Shown piece by piece: positions 13,561-22,098 of a stretch of DNA of 35,154 bases. Positions within the stretch are counted from its first letter, which is position 1. Every line of letters begins with the position of its first letter. The stretch is from BP-191 sp035940575. GTDB taxonomy: Bacteria; Actinomycetota; Actinomycetes; BP-191. The position numbers were made by a program, and so were the translations under genes. The stretch is taken from the NCBI GenBank assembly GCA_035940575.1, contig DASZER010000074.1, forward strand, positions 1-35,154, read 5' to 3'. The notes beneath the pieces were generated by a model. The model ran no database searches and was not told the origin of the DNA. It worked only from the letters and a program-made list of their open reading frames with translations.

Positions 13561-14829
13561 ATGACCAGCGCAACGCACGACGCGGACGTGATCGTCGTCG
13601 GCGCAGGCCCGGGCGGCTCCGCGACGGCGTACCACCTGGCCCAGGCGGGCCTCGACGTGCTCCTCCTGGAGAAGTCGGCGTTCCCCCGCGAGAAGGTCTG
13701 CGGCGACGGCCTCACGCCGCGCGCCGTGAAGGCGCTGATCTCGATGGGCGTGGACATCGACGCGCCCGGCTGGGCGCGCAACAAGGGCCTGCGGATCATC
13801 GGCGGCGGCTGCCGCCTCGAGCTCGACTGGCCCGAGCTGGCGACGTACCCCGACTTCGGCCTGGTCCGCACGCGGCTGGACTTCGACGAGATCCTCGCCC
13901 GCACCGCGCAGAAGGCGGGCGCGCGGCTGCAGGAGCTGACCGAGGTCACGGGCCCCGTCCTCGACGAGTCGGGCCGCATCACCGGCGTCCGCGCGCGCCG
14001 CGTCCCCGAGGACCCGCGCGAGCGGCACGAGTCGCCGGAGGAGACGTACACCGCGAGGCTCGTCGTCGCCGCCGACGGCGTGTCGGGCCGGCTCCCGCTG
14101 GCCATGGGCATCGCGAAGCGCGACGACCGCCCGATGGGCGTGGCCGTGCGCCGCTACTACACGAGCCCCCGTACGAACGACGACTACCTCGAGTCGTGGC
14201 TGGAGCTGTGGCAGGGCGACACGCTGCTGCCCGGCTACGGCTGGATCTTCGGCGTCGGCGACGGCACCGTGAACGTCGGCCTCGGCCTGCTGAACACGTC
14301 CGAGGCGTTCCAGGGCACCAACTACAGGTCGTTGCTCCAGCAGTGGCTCGCCGGCATGCCGGAGGAGTGGGGCTTCACCGAGGAGAACGCCGTCGGCAAG
14401 GTGCAGGGCGGCGCGCTCCCGATGGGCTTCAACCGCCAGCCGCACTACGCGCGGGGCCTGCTGCTCGTCGGCGACGCCGGCGGCGTCGTGAACCCCTTCA
14501 ACGGCGAGGGCATCGCGTACGCCATGGAGACCGGCGAGCTCGCGGCCGAGGTCATGACGCACGCGATCCGCCGCGGCGACGAGCGCGTGCTGCAGCGCTA
14601 CCCGGCCGAGCTGAAGGCGCGCTACGGCGGCTACTACACGCTCGGCCGCGTGTTCGTGCACGCGATCGGCAACCCCGCCGTCATGAAGTACGCCACCAAG
14701 TACGGCCTGCCGAGGCCGCTGCTCATGCGGTTCACGCTCAAGCTGCTCGCCAACCTCACGGACCCGCGCGGCGGCGACGCGATGGACCGCGTCATCAACG
14801 CCATGTCGAGGATCGCCCCCGCCGCCTGA
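13561..14829 (+). CDS. menJ: Geranylgeranyl reductase-family flavoprotein (MenJ-like)
   Basis: A 422-residue FAD-dependent oxidoreductase. The dinucleotide fold GAGPGG (14-19) opens the chain; the family blocks FPREKVCGDGLTPRAVKAL, LPGYGWIFGVGDGTVNVGLGLL and the second FAD motif LLVGDAGGVVNPFNGEGIAYAMETGELAAE follow. These closely match what I recall of mycobacterial MenJ, which saturates one double bond of the menaquinone side chain; a role in reducing archaeal-type or carotenoid-like isoprenoids is the alternative. The position between menG and nuoA favours quinone. Start ATG 13561 has GGAG 5 nt upstream. A strong Rex-like operator at its promoter suggests redox control, perhaps shared with nuo by read-through. 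Confidence 0.82.
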   Translation: MTSATHDADVIVVGAGPGGSATAYHLAQAGLDVLLLEKSAFPREKVCGDGLTPRAVKALISMGVDIDAPGWARNKGLRIIGGGCRLELDWPELATYPDFGLVRTRLDFDEILARTAQKAGARLQELTEVTGPVLDESGRITGVRARRVPEDPRERHESPEETYTARLVVAADGVSGRLPLAMGIAKRDDRPMGVAVRRYYTSPRTNDDYLESWLELWQGDTLLPGYGWIFGVGDGTVNVGLGLLNTSEAFQGTNYRSLLQQWLAGMPEEWGFTEENAVGKVQGGALPMGFNRQPHYARGLLLVGDAGGVVNPFNGEGIAYAMETGELAAEVMTHAIRRGDERVLQRYPAELKARYGGYYTLGRVFVHAIGNPAVMKYATKYGLPRPLLMRFTLKLLANLTDPRGGDAMDRVINAMSRIAPAA

Positions 14830-14849
14830 ACCCGGCGCCGCGCAGCGTT

Positions 14850-14879
14850 TTGGCGACGCCACTCGCGCCCATCTAGGCT
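14850..14879 (+). promoter_or_regulatory. Promoter of the nuo operon
   Basis: TTGGCG (14850-14855), an 18-bp spacer and TAGGCT (14874-14879) fit a housekeeping promoter, giving a leader of about 27 nt before nuoA. A perfect inverted repeat TGGCG-A-CGCCA (14851-14861) overlaps the -35 box and could be an operator. No Rex-like site is found here, so redox control of nuo could come through the menJ promoter 1.3 kb upstream. Confidence 0.5.
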
Positions 14880-14912
14880 CCGTAGCCACAACCGGAAGGA
14901 AGGAGGACCGCA

Positions 14913-15275
14913 GTGCTCGACCCGTACCTTCCGGTCCTCGTCCTCTTCCTGCTCTCCACCGGCTTCGCGGTGTTCTCGGTCGTCGCCGGGGCGCTGATCG
15001 GCCCCCGCCGGTACAACAAGGCGAAGGAAGCGCCGTACGAGTCGGGCATCGAGGTCCAGCCGGTGCCGCACCAGACGCGGTTCCCGGTGAAGTTCTACCT
15101 GACCGCGATGCTGTTCATCGTCTTCGACATCGAGATCATCTTCCTCTACCCGTGGGCCGTGGCGTTCCAGCGGTTCGAGGGGTGGTTCGGCCTCGTGGAG
15201 ATGGTGCTGTTCCTCCTCACGGTCTTCGTCGCGTACGCCTACGTCTGGCGCAGAGGAGGCCTGGAGTGGGACTGA
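14913..15275 (+). CDS. nuoA: NADH-quinone oxidoreductase subunit A
   Basis: A 120-residue membrane subunit of complex I, at the junction of the quinone site and the first proton channel. Three transmembrane helices are apparent, with the conserved loop YNKAKEAPYESGIEVQPVPHQTRFPVKFYLTAMLFIVFDIEIIFLYPWA that closes over the quinone channel. GTG 14913 has an ideal AGGAGG site 6 nt upstream (14901-14906), the strongest in the operon and consistent with a first gene. Its stop is followed immediately by the left arm of a palindromic element, which separates it from nuoB by 154 bp. Elsewhere in this operon the genes overlap or nearly touch. Confidence 0.96.
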   Translation: MLDPYLPVLVLFLLSTGFAVFSVVAGALIGPRRYNKAKEAPYESGIEVQPVPHQTRFPVKFYLTAMLFIVFDIEIIFLYPWAVAFQRFEGWFGLVEMVLFLLTVFVAYAYVWRRGGLEWD

Positions 15276-15435
15276 GCCCGTCCTCACCGCCCCCGCGCGT
15301 GCTGCGCGCCGCCCAGGGCGGCGGCTCGCCGCGTCGTCCTCACCGCCGACGGCTCCACTGTCGGCGGCTCGTCCGCCTTGCGATCCACCACCCTGGATCG
15401 CCGCTCGCGACGCCGTGGGGGTGGTGAGGATGGGC
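15276..15435 (+). repeat. Palindromic intergenic element, copy 3, between nuoA and nuoB
   Basis: A 160-bp element whose 22-nt arms (15276-15297 and 15414-15435) pair at every position in RNA: 19 Watson-Crick pairs and 3 G-U wobbles. Shared core blocks are TGCTGCGCG (15300-15308), TCCGCCTTGCGA (15372-15383, identical in copy 1) and CGCCGCTCGCGACG (15399-15412, identical in copy 1). Internal hairpins include GCCGCC-CAG-GGCGGC and GCGATCC-N8-GGATCGC. The left arm starts on the base after the nuoA stop; the right arm contains the nuoB ribosome site and start codon. A ribosome finishing nuoA would cover the left arm and free the nuoB start. Confidence 0.82.
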
Positions 15436-15945
15436 CTGGAGGAGAAGCTCCCGAGCGGTGTCCTGCTGACGAGCGTCGAGAAGTTCGTCAACTGGTCGCG
15501 CAAGTCGTCGCTGTGGCCGGCGACGTTCGGCCTCGCCTGCTGCGCCATCGAGATGATGGCGACGGGCGCCGGCCGCTACGACCTCGCGCGGTTCGGCATG
15601 GAGGTCTTCCGCGCGTCGCCGCGCCAGGCCGACCTGATGATCGTCGCGGGCCGCGTCAGCCAGAAGATGGCGCCCGTCGTGCGGCAGATCTACGACCAGA
15701 TGGCCGAGCCGAAGTGGGTCATCGCGATGGGCGTCTGCGCGTCCAGCGGCGGCATGTTCAACAACTACGCGATCGTGCAGGGCGTCGACCACGTCGTGCC
15801 CGTCGACATGTACCTCCCCGGCTGCCCGCCGCGCCCCGAGATGCTGATGGACGCGATCCTCAAGCTGCACGACAAGATCTCGAACGAGCCCCTCGGCCTG
15901 CGCCGCGAGGCGTCGATCGGCTCCTCCCTCGGGACGGCGCGGTGA
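15430..15945 (+). CDS. nuoB: NADH-quinone oxidoreductase subunit B
   Basis: The 171-residue subunit that carries cluster N2, the last iron-sulfur centre before quinone. The four ligands are present: tandem C37-C38 (FGLACCAIE), C103 (GVCASSGG) and C132 (LPGCPPRPE). ATG 15430 is chosen because MGLEEKLPSGVLLTSVEK is the usual actinobacterial N-terminus; GTG at 15415 would add five residues. The purine run GGGGGTGG (15417-15424) is the likely ribosome site, and both it and the start codon lie within the arm of a palindromic element. It overlaps nuoC by GTGA. Confidence 0.96.
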   Translation: MGLEEKLPSGVLLTSVEKFVNWSRKSSLWPATFGLACCAIEMMATGAGRYDLARFGMEVFRASPRQADLMIVAGRVSQKMAPVVRQIYDQMAEPKWVIAMGVCASSGGMFNNYAIVQGVDHVVPVDMYLPGCPPRPEMLMDAILKLHDKISNEPLGLRREASIGSSLGTAR

Positions 15946-16547
15946 GGGGCGAGACCTCCGGCATGCCGCGGTGGACGACCTCGCCGCGCCAGCCCGTTCC
16001 CAGCACGCCGCAGGAGACGTACGGCCGCATCGTCGCGATCGTCAGGGAGCGGCTGCCCGACGTCATCGAGAACGCCGAGCAGGCGCACGGCGAGCTCACG
16101 ATCCACGTCGACCGCGACCGGCTGCTCGACGTGCTGCGGCTGATGCGCGACCACCACGACCTGCGCTTCGAGCTGCTGTCGTCGGTGAGCGGCGTCGACT
16201 ACCTCAACCACCCGCAGCATCAGGGCGACGACCGCAGGCTGCACGCCGTCTACCACCTCACGTCGCTGTCGTACCGCCGCCGCGTGCGCGTCGAGGTCGC
16301 GGTGACGGTCGAGGACCCGCACGTCCCGAGCGCCGTCTCCGTCTACCCGACGGCCGACTGGCACGAGCGCGAGACGTGGGACTTCTTCGGCATCGTGTTC
16401 GACGGCCACCCGAACCTCACGCGCATCGAGATGCCCGACGACTGGGAGGGCCACCCGCAGCGCAAGGACTACCCGCTCGGCGGCGTTCCCGTGGAGTACA
16501 AGGGCGCGCAGATCCCGCCGCCCGAGGACCGGAGGGCGTGGGCGTAA
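15942..16547 (+). CDS. nuoC: NADH-quinone oxidoreductase subunit C
   Basis: The 201-residue peripheral-arm subunit corresponding to the 30-kDa subunit. The family signature is clear: YPTADWHERETWDFFGIVFDGHPNLTRIEMPDDWEGHPQRKDYPLGG. The N-terminal half (ETYGRIVAIVRERLP, ELTIHVDRDRLLDVLRLMRD) is the usual mixed alpha/beta domain. GTG 15942 overlaps the nuoB stop (GTGA); ATG at 15963 is a possible shorter start. C and D are separate genes, as usual in actinomycetes, not fused as in enterobacteria. Its TAA overlaps the nuoD ATG by one base. Confidence 0.95.
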   Translation: MRGETSGMPRWTTSPRQPVPSTPQETYGRIVAIVRERLPDVIENAEQAHGELTIHVDRDRLLDVLRLMRDHHDLRFELLSSVSGVDYLNHPQHQGDDRRLHAVYHLTSLSYRRRVRVEVAVTVEDPHVPSAVSVYPTADWHERETWDFFGIVFDGHPNLTRIEMPDDWEGHPQRKDYPLGGVPVEYKGAQIPPPEDRRAWA

Positions 16548-17863
16548 TGACCGATCTCTACGCCGGCCCGGGCGAGCAGACCGACGCGCGCGTCGTCACC
16601 GTCGGCGGGCGCGACTGGGACGAGGTCGTCGCGGTCAACGAGGAGTCGAGCGACGACCGCCTCGTCGTGAACATGGGCCCGCAGCACCCGTCCACCCACG
16701 GCGTCCTGCGGCTCGTGCTGGAGCTGGAGGGCGAGACGGTCGTCTCGTGCCGCCCGGTCATCGGCTACCTGCACACCGGCATCGAGAAGACGACCGAGTA
16801 CCGCAACTGGGTGCAGGGCGTCACGCTCGTCACGCGCATGGACTACCTGTCCAACATGTTCAACGAGACGGCCTACTGCCTCTCGGTCGAGAAGCTCCTC
16901 GGCATCGAGGTCCCCGAACGCGCCACCGTCATCCGCGTGCTGATGATGGAGCTCGAACGCATCGGCTCCCACCTGGTCTGGCTCGCGACGACGGGCCTGG
17001 AGCTCGGCGCGCTGTCGATCATGCTGTACGGCTGGCGCGAGCGAGAGCTGATCCTCGACATCAAGGAGATGGTCAGCGGCCTGCGGATGAACAACGCGTA
17101 CATCCGCCCGGGCGGCCTCGCCGTCGACCTCGCGCCCGGTACCGAGCAGAAGATCCGCTCGTTCCTCGAGATCATGCCGAAGGCCCTCGCCGAGTACGAG
17201 GACCTGCTCTCCGGCAACCCCGTCTGGCAGAAGCGCACGCAGGGCGTCGGCTACCTCGACGTCACCGGCTGCCTCGCGCTCGGCGTCACCGGCCCGATCC
17301 TGCGCAGCGCGGGCCTGCCGTGGGACCTGCGCAAGACCGAGCCGTACTGCGGCTACGAGACGTACGACTTCGACGTCCCGACGTCGACCGACTGCGACGT
17401 GTGGGCTCGCTACAAGATCCGCCTGGACGAGATGCGCGAGTCGCTGAAGATCGTGGCGCAGGCGCTCGACCGGCTGCGTCCAGGGCCCGTCATGGTCGCC
17501 GACCGCAAGATCGCCTGGCCCGCGCAGCTCGCGCTCGGCGGCGACGGCATCGGCAACTCGCTCGACCACGTGCGGCACATCATGGCCGACTCGATGGAAG
17601 CGCTGATCCACCACTTCAAGCTTGTCACGGAGGGGTTCCGGGTGCCGCCGGGCCAGGTGTACGTCCCCGTCGAGTCGCCGCGCGGCGAGCTCGGCTACCA
17701 CGTCGTCAGCGACGGCTCCAACAGGCCGTTCCGCGTGCACGTGCGCGATCCATCGTTCGTGAACCTCCAGGCGGCGCCGGCCCTCACCGAGGGCGGGCTG
17801 ATCGCCGACGTCATCGCCGCGGTCGCGAGCGTCGACCCCGTCATGGGTGGGGTCGACAGGTGA
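16547..17863 (+). CDS. nuoD: NADH-quinone oxidoreductase subunit D
   Basis: The 438-residue 49-kDa-type subunit, related to [NiFe]-hydrogenase large subunits, which forms the quinone-head pocket with NuoB. Conserved landmarks are GPQHPSTHGVLRL with His47 and His51, GYLHTGIEKT, and RMDYLSNMFNE with Tyr100; the His and Tyr correspond to the quinone-contacting pair known from Thermus. The C-terminus PVESPRGELGYHVVSDGSNRPFRVHVRDPSFVNLQ is typical. The N-terminal 38 residues (LYAGPGEQTDARVVTVGGRDW) are the short extension seen in actinobacteria. It overlaps nuoC by one base and nuoE by GTGA. Confidence 0.97.
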   Translation: MTDLYAGPGEQTDARVVTVGGRDWDEVVAVNEESSDDRLVVNMGPQHPSTHGVLRLVLELEGETVVSCRPVIGYLHTGIEKTTEYRNWVQGVTLVTRMDYLSNMFNETAYCLSVEKLLGIEVPERATVIRVLMMELERIGSHLVWLATTGLELGALSIMLYGWRERELILDIKEMVSGLRMNNAYIRPGGLAVDLAPGTEQKIRSFLEIMPKALAEYEDLLSGNPVWQKRTQGVGYLDVTGCLALGVTGPILRSAGLPWDLRKTEPYCGYETYDFDVPTSTDCDVWARYKIRLDEMRESLKIVAQALDRLRPGPVMVADRKIAWPAQLALGGDGIGNSLDHVRHIMADSMEALIHHFKLVTEGFRVPPGQVYVPVESPRGELGYHVVSDGSNRPFRVHVRDPSFVNLQAAPALTEGGLIADVIAAVASVDPVMGGVDR

Positions 17864-18423
17864 CCGACTGGACCACCGTGCGCGCCGACGCCGAGGCGAT
17901 CGTCGCGCGCTACCCGAAGAGCCGTTCGGCGCTGCTGCCGATGCTGCACCTCGTCCAGAGCGTCGAGGGCTACGTCTCCAGCGAGGGCGTCGCGCTCTGC
18001 GCCGACGTGCTCGGCCTGACGAAGGCCGAGGTCGGCGCGGTCGCGACGTTCTACACGATGTACAAGCGCCGCCCCTGCGGCGAGTGGCTCGTCTCCGTCT
18101 GCACCAACCTGTCCTGCCAGCTCCGCGGCGGCGAGGAGATCTACGCGCGCCTGGAGGACAAGCTCGGGCTGCACCACGACGAGACCGACGCCGAGGGCCG
18201 CTTCACGCTCGAGCACGCGGAGTGCCTGGCCGCGTGCGACTACGCGCCGGTCGTGACCGTGAACTACGAGTTCTACGACTGCCAGACCGTGCAGTCGGCC
18301 GAGGCGCTCGTGGACGCGCTCGCGCGCGGCGAGCGGCCGGCGCCGACGCGCGGCGAGTCGTTGCGGACGTTCAAGGAGATCGAGCGCGAGCTCGCCGGGT
18401 TCGTCGACGAGGGTGGTGCGTGA
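17860..18423 (+). CDS. nuoE: NADH-quinone oxidoreductase subunit E
   Basis: The 187-residue thioredoxin-like ferredoxin subunit holding the 2Fe-2S centre N1a of the NADH module. The ligands are C81-x4-C86 (CTNLSC) and C122-x3-C126 (CLAAC), preceded by VGAVATFYTMYKRRPCGEW. The C-terminal extension after about residue 150 (ALARGERPAPTRGESLRTFKEIE) is usual in actinobacteria. It is coupled to nuoD through GTGA. The nuoF start lies inside its last codons. The presence of E, F and G marks this cluster as the complete NADH-oxidising enzyme. Confidence 0.95.
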   Translation: MTDWTTVRADAEAIVARYPKSRSALLPMLHLVQSVEGYVSSEGVALCADVLGLTKAEVGAVATFYTMYKRRPCGEWLVSVCTNLSCQLRGGEEIYARLEDKLGLHHDETDAEGRFTLEHAECLAACDYAPVVTVNYEFYDCQTVQSAEALVDALARGERPAPTRGESLRTFKEIERELAGFVDEGGA

Positions 18424-19708
18424 CGTGCCCGTCGTGCAGGGGATGACGCACCGCTGGTCCGAGGACCAGCCGTGGACCATGGAGACGTACGAGCGCACGA
18501 ACGGCTACCAGGCGCTCCGCAAGGCGCTCGCCATGGAGCCCGACGCGATCATCCAGATGGTCAAGGACTCCGGCCTGCGCGGCCGCGGCGGCGCGGGCTT
18601 CCCGACCGGCATGAAGTGGGGCTTCATCCCGCAGGGTGACGGCAAGCCGCACTACGTCGTCGTCAACGCCGACGAGGGTGAGCCCGGCACGTGCCAGGAC
18701 GCGCCGCTGATGATGATCGACCCGCACTCGCTCATCGAGGGCATCGTCATCGCGTCGTACGCGATCCGCTGCAACCACGCGTTCATCTACCTCCGCGGCG
18801 AGCTGGTGCAGGCGGGCCGCCGCCTCGACCGGGCCATCAAGGAGGCGTACGCCAAGGGCTACCTCGGCAAGAACGTCATGGGCACCGGCTTCGACTGCGA
18901 GCTGACGCTGCACCGCGGCGCGGGCGCGTACATCTGCGGCGAGGAGACGGCGCTGCTCGACTCGCTCGAGGGCTACCGCGGGCAGCCGCGCCTGCGCCCG
19001 CCGTTCCCCGCGATCCACGGCCTCTACGGCGCGCCGACCGTCGTCAACAACGTCGAGACGATCGCGACCGTGCCGTTCATCGTGCTCAACGGTGTCGACT
19101 GGTTCCGCCAGTGGGGTACCGAGAAGTCGCCCGGCACGAAGATCTTCAGCGTCTCCGGCCACGTCAACAAGCCGGGCAACTACGAGATCCCGCTCGGCAC
19201 GACCGCGCGCGAGGTCATCTACGACATCGCCGGCGGCATCCCCGGGGGCCGCGCGCTCAAGGCGTGGACGCCGGGCGGCTCGTCGACGCCGCTGCTCACC
19301 GCCGAGCACCTCGACACCGCGATGGACTTCGAGGGCGTCGGCGCCGCCGGGTCGTTGCTCGGCACGGCGGCCGTCATGGTCATGGACGACACGACGTGCA
19401 TCGTCAAGGCCGTGCTGCGGATGACGGAGTTCTACGCGCACGAGTCCTGCGGCAAGTGCACGCCGTGCCGCGAGGGCACGTACTGGATGGTCCAGGTGCT
19501 CGAACGCCTCGAACGCGGCGACGGCACGGAGGCGGACCTGCAGACGCTGCTCGACACCTGCGACAACATCTTCGGCCGGTCGTTCTGCGCGCTCGGCGAC
19601 GGCGCGACGAGCCCGATCGTGTCGAGCATCAAGTACTTCCGCGACGAGTACATCGCGCACGTCGAGCAGGCCGGGTGCCCGTTCGCGGTGGAGAGGGTGC
19701 CGGTATGA
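18413..19708 (+). CDS. nuoF: NADH-quinone oxidoreductase subunit F
   Basis: The NADH-binding subunit with FMN and cluster N3, about 431 residues. Visible are the FMN-binding loop GLRGRGGAGFPTGMKWGF, NADEGEPGTCQD, the nucleotide block GAGAYICGEETALLDSLEGYRGQPRLRPPFPA, and the N3 cysteines ESCGKCTPCREGT with the fourth in GRSFCALGDGA. The exact start is uncertain: GTG at 18413 is given, but GTG 18425 with GGGTGG 8 nt upstream is as likely. The longer form overlaps nuoE by 11 bp. It overlaps nuoG by ATGA. Confidence 0.96.
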   Translation: MVRDVPVVQGMTHRWSEDQPWTMETYERTNGYQALRKALAMEPDAIIQMVKDSGLRGRGGAGFPTGMKWGFIPQGDGKPHYVVVNADEGEPGTCQDAPLMMIDPHSLIEGIVIASYAIRCNHAFIYLRGELVQAGRRLDRAIKEAYAKGYLGKNVMGTGFDCELTLHRGAGAYICGEETALLDSLEGYRGQPRLRPPFPAIHGLYGAPTVVNNVETIATVPFIVLNGVDWFRQWGTEKSPGTKIFSVSGHVNKPGNYEIPLGTTAREVIYDIAGGIPGGRALKAWTPGGSSTPLLTAEHLDTAMDFEGVGAAGSLLGTAAVMVMDDTTCIVKAVLRMTEFYAHESCGKCTPCREGTYWMVQVLERLERGDGTEADLQTLLDTCDNIFGRSFCALGDGATSPIVSSIKYFRDEYIAHVEQAGCPFAVERVPV

Positions 19709-22098
19709 CCGAGGCCCCGCCGCAGACGGACACCGTGACGCTGACGATCGACGGCGTCGAGGTCACGGTCCCGAAGAACACGCTGATCATCCGCGCGGCC
19801 GAGGGCCTCGGCGTGCAGGTGCCGCGCTTCTGCGACCACCCGCTGCTCGACCCGGTCGGGGCGTGCCGCCAGTGCCTCGTCGAGGTCGAGGGGCAGCGCA
19901 AGCCGCTCACCGCGTGCACGACGACCGTCGCCGACGGCATGGTCGTGCGGACGCAGATGACCTCCGACGTCGCCCGCAAGGCGCAGGAGGGCACGCTCGA
20001 GCTGCTGCTCATCAACCACCCGCTCGACTGCCCGATCTGCGACAAGGGCGGCGAGTGCCCGCTGCAGAACCAGACGTTGACGAACGGTCCTGGCGAGTCC
20101 CGCTTCGTGGACAGGAAGCGCGTCTACCCCAAGCCGCTCGCCATCTCCTCGCAGGTGCTCCTCGACCGCGAGCGCTGCGTGCTCTGCGCGCGGTGCACGC
20201 GGTTCTCGCAGCAGATCGCGGGCGACCCGTTCATCGAGCTGTTCGAGCGCGGCGCGCTGCAGCAGGTCGCGATCTACACGGACAAGCCGTTCGAGTCCTA
20301 CTTCTCCGGCAACACCGTGCAGATCTGCCCGGTCGGCGCGCTGACCGGCGCGGCGTACCGGTTCAGGGCGCGGCCGTTCGACCTCGTGTCGACGCCGAGC
20401 GCGTGCGAGCACTGCGCGAGCGGCTGCGCGCTGCGCGTCGACTCCCGGCGCAACACCGTGCTCCGCCGCCTCGCGGGCGACGACCCCGAGGTCAACGAGG
20501 AGTGGAACTGCGACAAGGGCAGGTGGGCGTTCACCTACGCCACCGAGCCCGACCGCCTCACGACGCCGCTCGTCCGCGAGGGCGACAGGCTGCGCGAGGC
20601 GTCGTGGTCCGAGGCGATCGAACGCGCCGCGGGCGGCCTGCGCGCCGCCGGTCGCGCGGGCGTCCTCACCGGCGGCCGCCTGACCGTCGAGGACGCGTAC
20701 GCGTACGCCAAGCTCGCCCGCCTCGGCCTCGGCACCAACAACGTCGACTTCCGCACGCGCGCCGCGACGCCCGAGGAGAACGCGTTCCTCGCCGGCCACG
20801 TCGCGGGGCAGCCGCTCCGGGTGACGTACGCCGACCTCGAGGCCGCTCCCGCCGTGCTGCTCGCCGGGCTCGACCCGGAGGAGGAGTCGCCGATCGTCTT
20901 CCTGCGCCTGCGCAAGGCGGCGCGGAAGAACGCCACCAAGGTCTACGCCGTCACGCCGATGGTGACCGGCACGCTGCGCAAGGCGTGGGGCACGCCGTTC
21001 CTCGCCGCGCCGGGCGAGGAGGCGGCGATGCTCGCCTCCGCCGAGGTGTCGGCCGCGGTGTCCGCGCCAGGCTCCGTCGTCCTCGTCGGCGAACGCCTCG
21101 CGGAGTCGCCCGGCGCGCTCGCCGCCGCGGTCGCGCTCGCGGAGTCGACCGGCGCCAAGCTCGGGTGGGTGCCGCGCCGCGCGGGCGACCGCGGGGCGCT
21201 CGACGCGGGCGCCTTCCCGACGCTGCTCCCCGGCGGGCGGCCGGTGGCCGACGAGGCCGCGCGCGCCGAGGTCGCGGCCGCGTGGGGCGTCGAGTCGCTG
21301 CCGGCCGAGCCCGGCATGGACACGGTCGCGATGCTCGACGCGGCGGGCGCGGGCTACATGGACGCGCTGCTCGTCGCGGGCGTCGACCCGTACGACCTCC
21401 CCGACCCGGCGGCGGCGCTGGCGGCGTTCGACCGCGCGCGGTTCCTCGTCTCGGTCGAGCTGCGGCGCAGCGCGATCACCGAGCTCGCGCACGTCGTCCT
21501 GCCGATCGCGGCGCCGGTCGAGAAGGACGGCTCCTTCGCGGACTGGGAGGGCCGGGTCAGGACGTTCGGCGCGACGCTGCGCCAGGTCGGGCTCTCGCTG
21601 CCGGACTACCGCGTGCTGTCGTTCCTCGCCCGCGAGCTCGGCGTCGACCTCGGCTTCTCCGACGCCGCGGGCGCGCGCGCCGAGCTGACCGCGCTGTCGA
21701 CGTGGAGCGGCACCCGCGACACGACCGTCCCCGCGCCCGAGCAGGCCGAGCGGCCCGAGCTCGCCGAGGGCCAGGCCGTCCTCGCGACGTGGCCGTGGCT
21801 GCTCGACGAGGGCCGCATGCAGGACGGCGAGCCGCACCTCGCGGGCACGGCCCGCAAGGCCGCCGCGTACGTCTCGGCGGCGACCGCCAAGGAGGCGGGC
21901 CTCACCGACGGCGGCGCCGTCACCGTCTCCACCGACCGCGGCTCCGTGACGCTGCCGGTCGTCGTGACGGAGATGGCCGACCGCGTGGTGTTCCTGCCGT
22001 CGAGCTCGCCCGGCTCGCACGTGCGCCGCGACCTCGCGCCGGGCTCCGGCGCCGTCGTGACGCTCGCCGCCGCCGACCCGACCGGGGAGGCCGAGTGA
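19705..22098 (+). CDS. nuoG: NADH-quinone oxidoreductase subunit G
   Basis: The 797-residue large iron-sulfur subunit. In order: an N-terminal 2Fe-2S domain (RFCDHPLLDPVGACRQC and CTT), the His-Cys3 cluster motif HPLDCPICDKGGECPL, a ferredoxin-like pair (CVLCARCTRF, NTVQICPVGAL), then a molybdopterin-oxidoreductase-like domain with no sign of catalysis. The domain opens with CEHCASGC and NEEWNCDKGRW, a complete set for the extra cluster N7, which occurs only in some bacteria. The C-terminus (TAKEAGLTDGGAVTVSTDRGSV) is the usual beta-barrel. The large domain is alanine-rich and less conserved than the front. It overlaps nuoH by GTGA. Confidence 0.95.
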   Translation: MTEAPPQTDTVTLTIDGVEVTVPKNTLIIRAAEGLGVQVPRFCDHPLLDPVGACRQCLVEVEGQRKPLTACTTTVADGMVVRTQMTSDVARKAQEGTLELLLINHPLDCPICDKGGECPLQNQTLTNGPGESRFVDRKRVYPKPLAISSQVLLDRERCVLCARCTRFSQQIAGDPFIELFERGALQQVAIYTDKPFESYFSGNTVQICPVGALTGAAYRFRARPFDLVSTPSACEHCASGCALRVDSRRNTVLRRLAGDDPEVNEEWNCDKGRWAFTYATEPDRLTTPLVREGDRLREASWSEAIERAAGGLRAAGRAGVLTGGRLTVEDAYAYAKLARLGLGTNNVDFRTRAATPEENAFLAGHVAGQPLRVTYADLEAAPAVLLAGLDPEEESPIVFLRLRKAARKNATKVYAVTPMVTGTLRKAWGTPFLAAPGEEAAMLASAEVSAAVSAPGSVVLVGERLAESPGALAAAVALAESTGAKLGWVPRRAGDRGALDAGAFPTLLPGGRPVADEAARAEVAAAWGVESLPAEPGMDTVAMLDAAGAGYMDALLVAGVDPYDLPDPAAALAAFDRARFLVSVELRRSAITELAHVVLPIAAPVEKDGSFADWEGRVRTFGATLRQVGLSLPDYRVLSFLARELGVDLGFSDAAGARAELTALSTWSGTRDTTVPAPEQAERPELAEGQAVLATWPWLLDEGRMQDGEPHLAGTARKAAAYVSAATAKEAGLTDGGAVTVSTDRGSVTLPVVVTEMADRVVFLPSSSPGSHVRRDLAPGSGAVVTLAAADPTGEAE

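Noticed and set aside
12244..14889. 881-codon minus-strand open frame opposite menJ
   Set aside because: Low-complexity Arg/Ala/Pro translation that crosses the palindromic element and two real genes; a GC-driven shadow.
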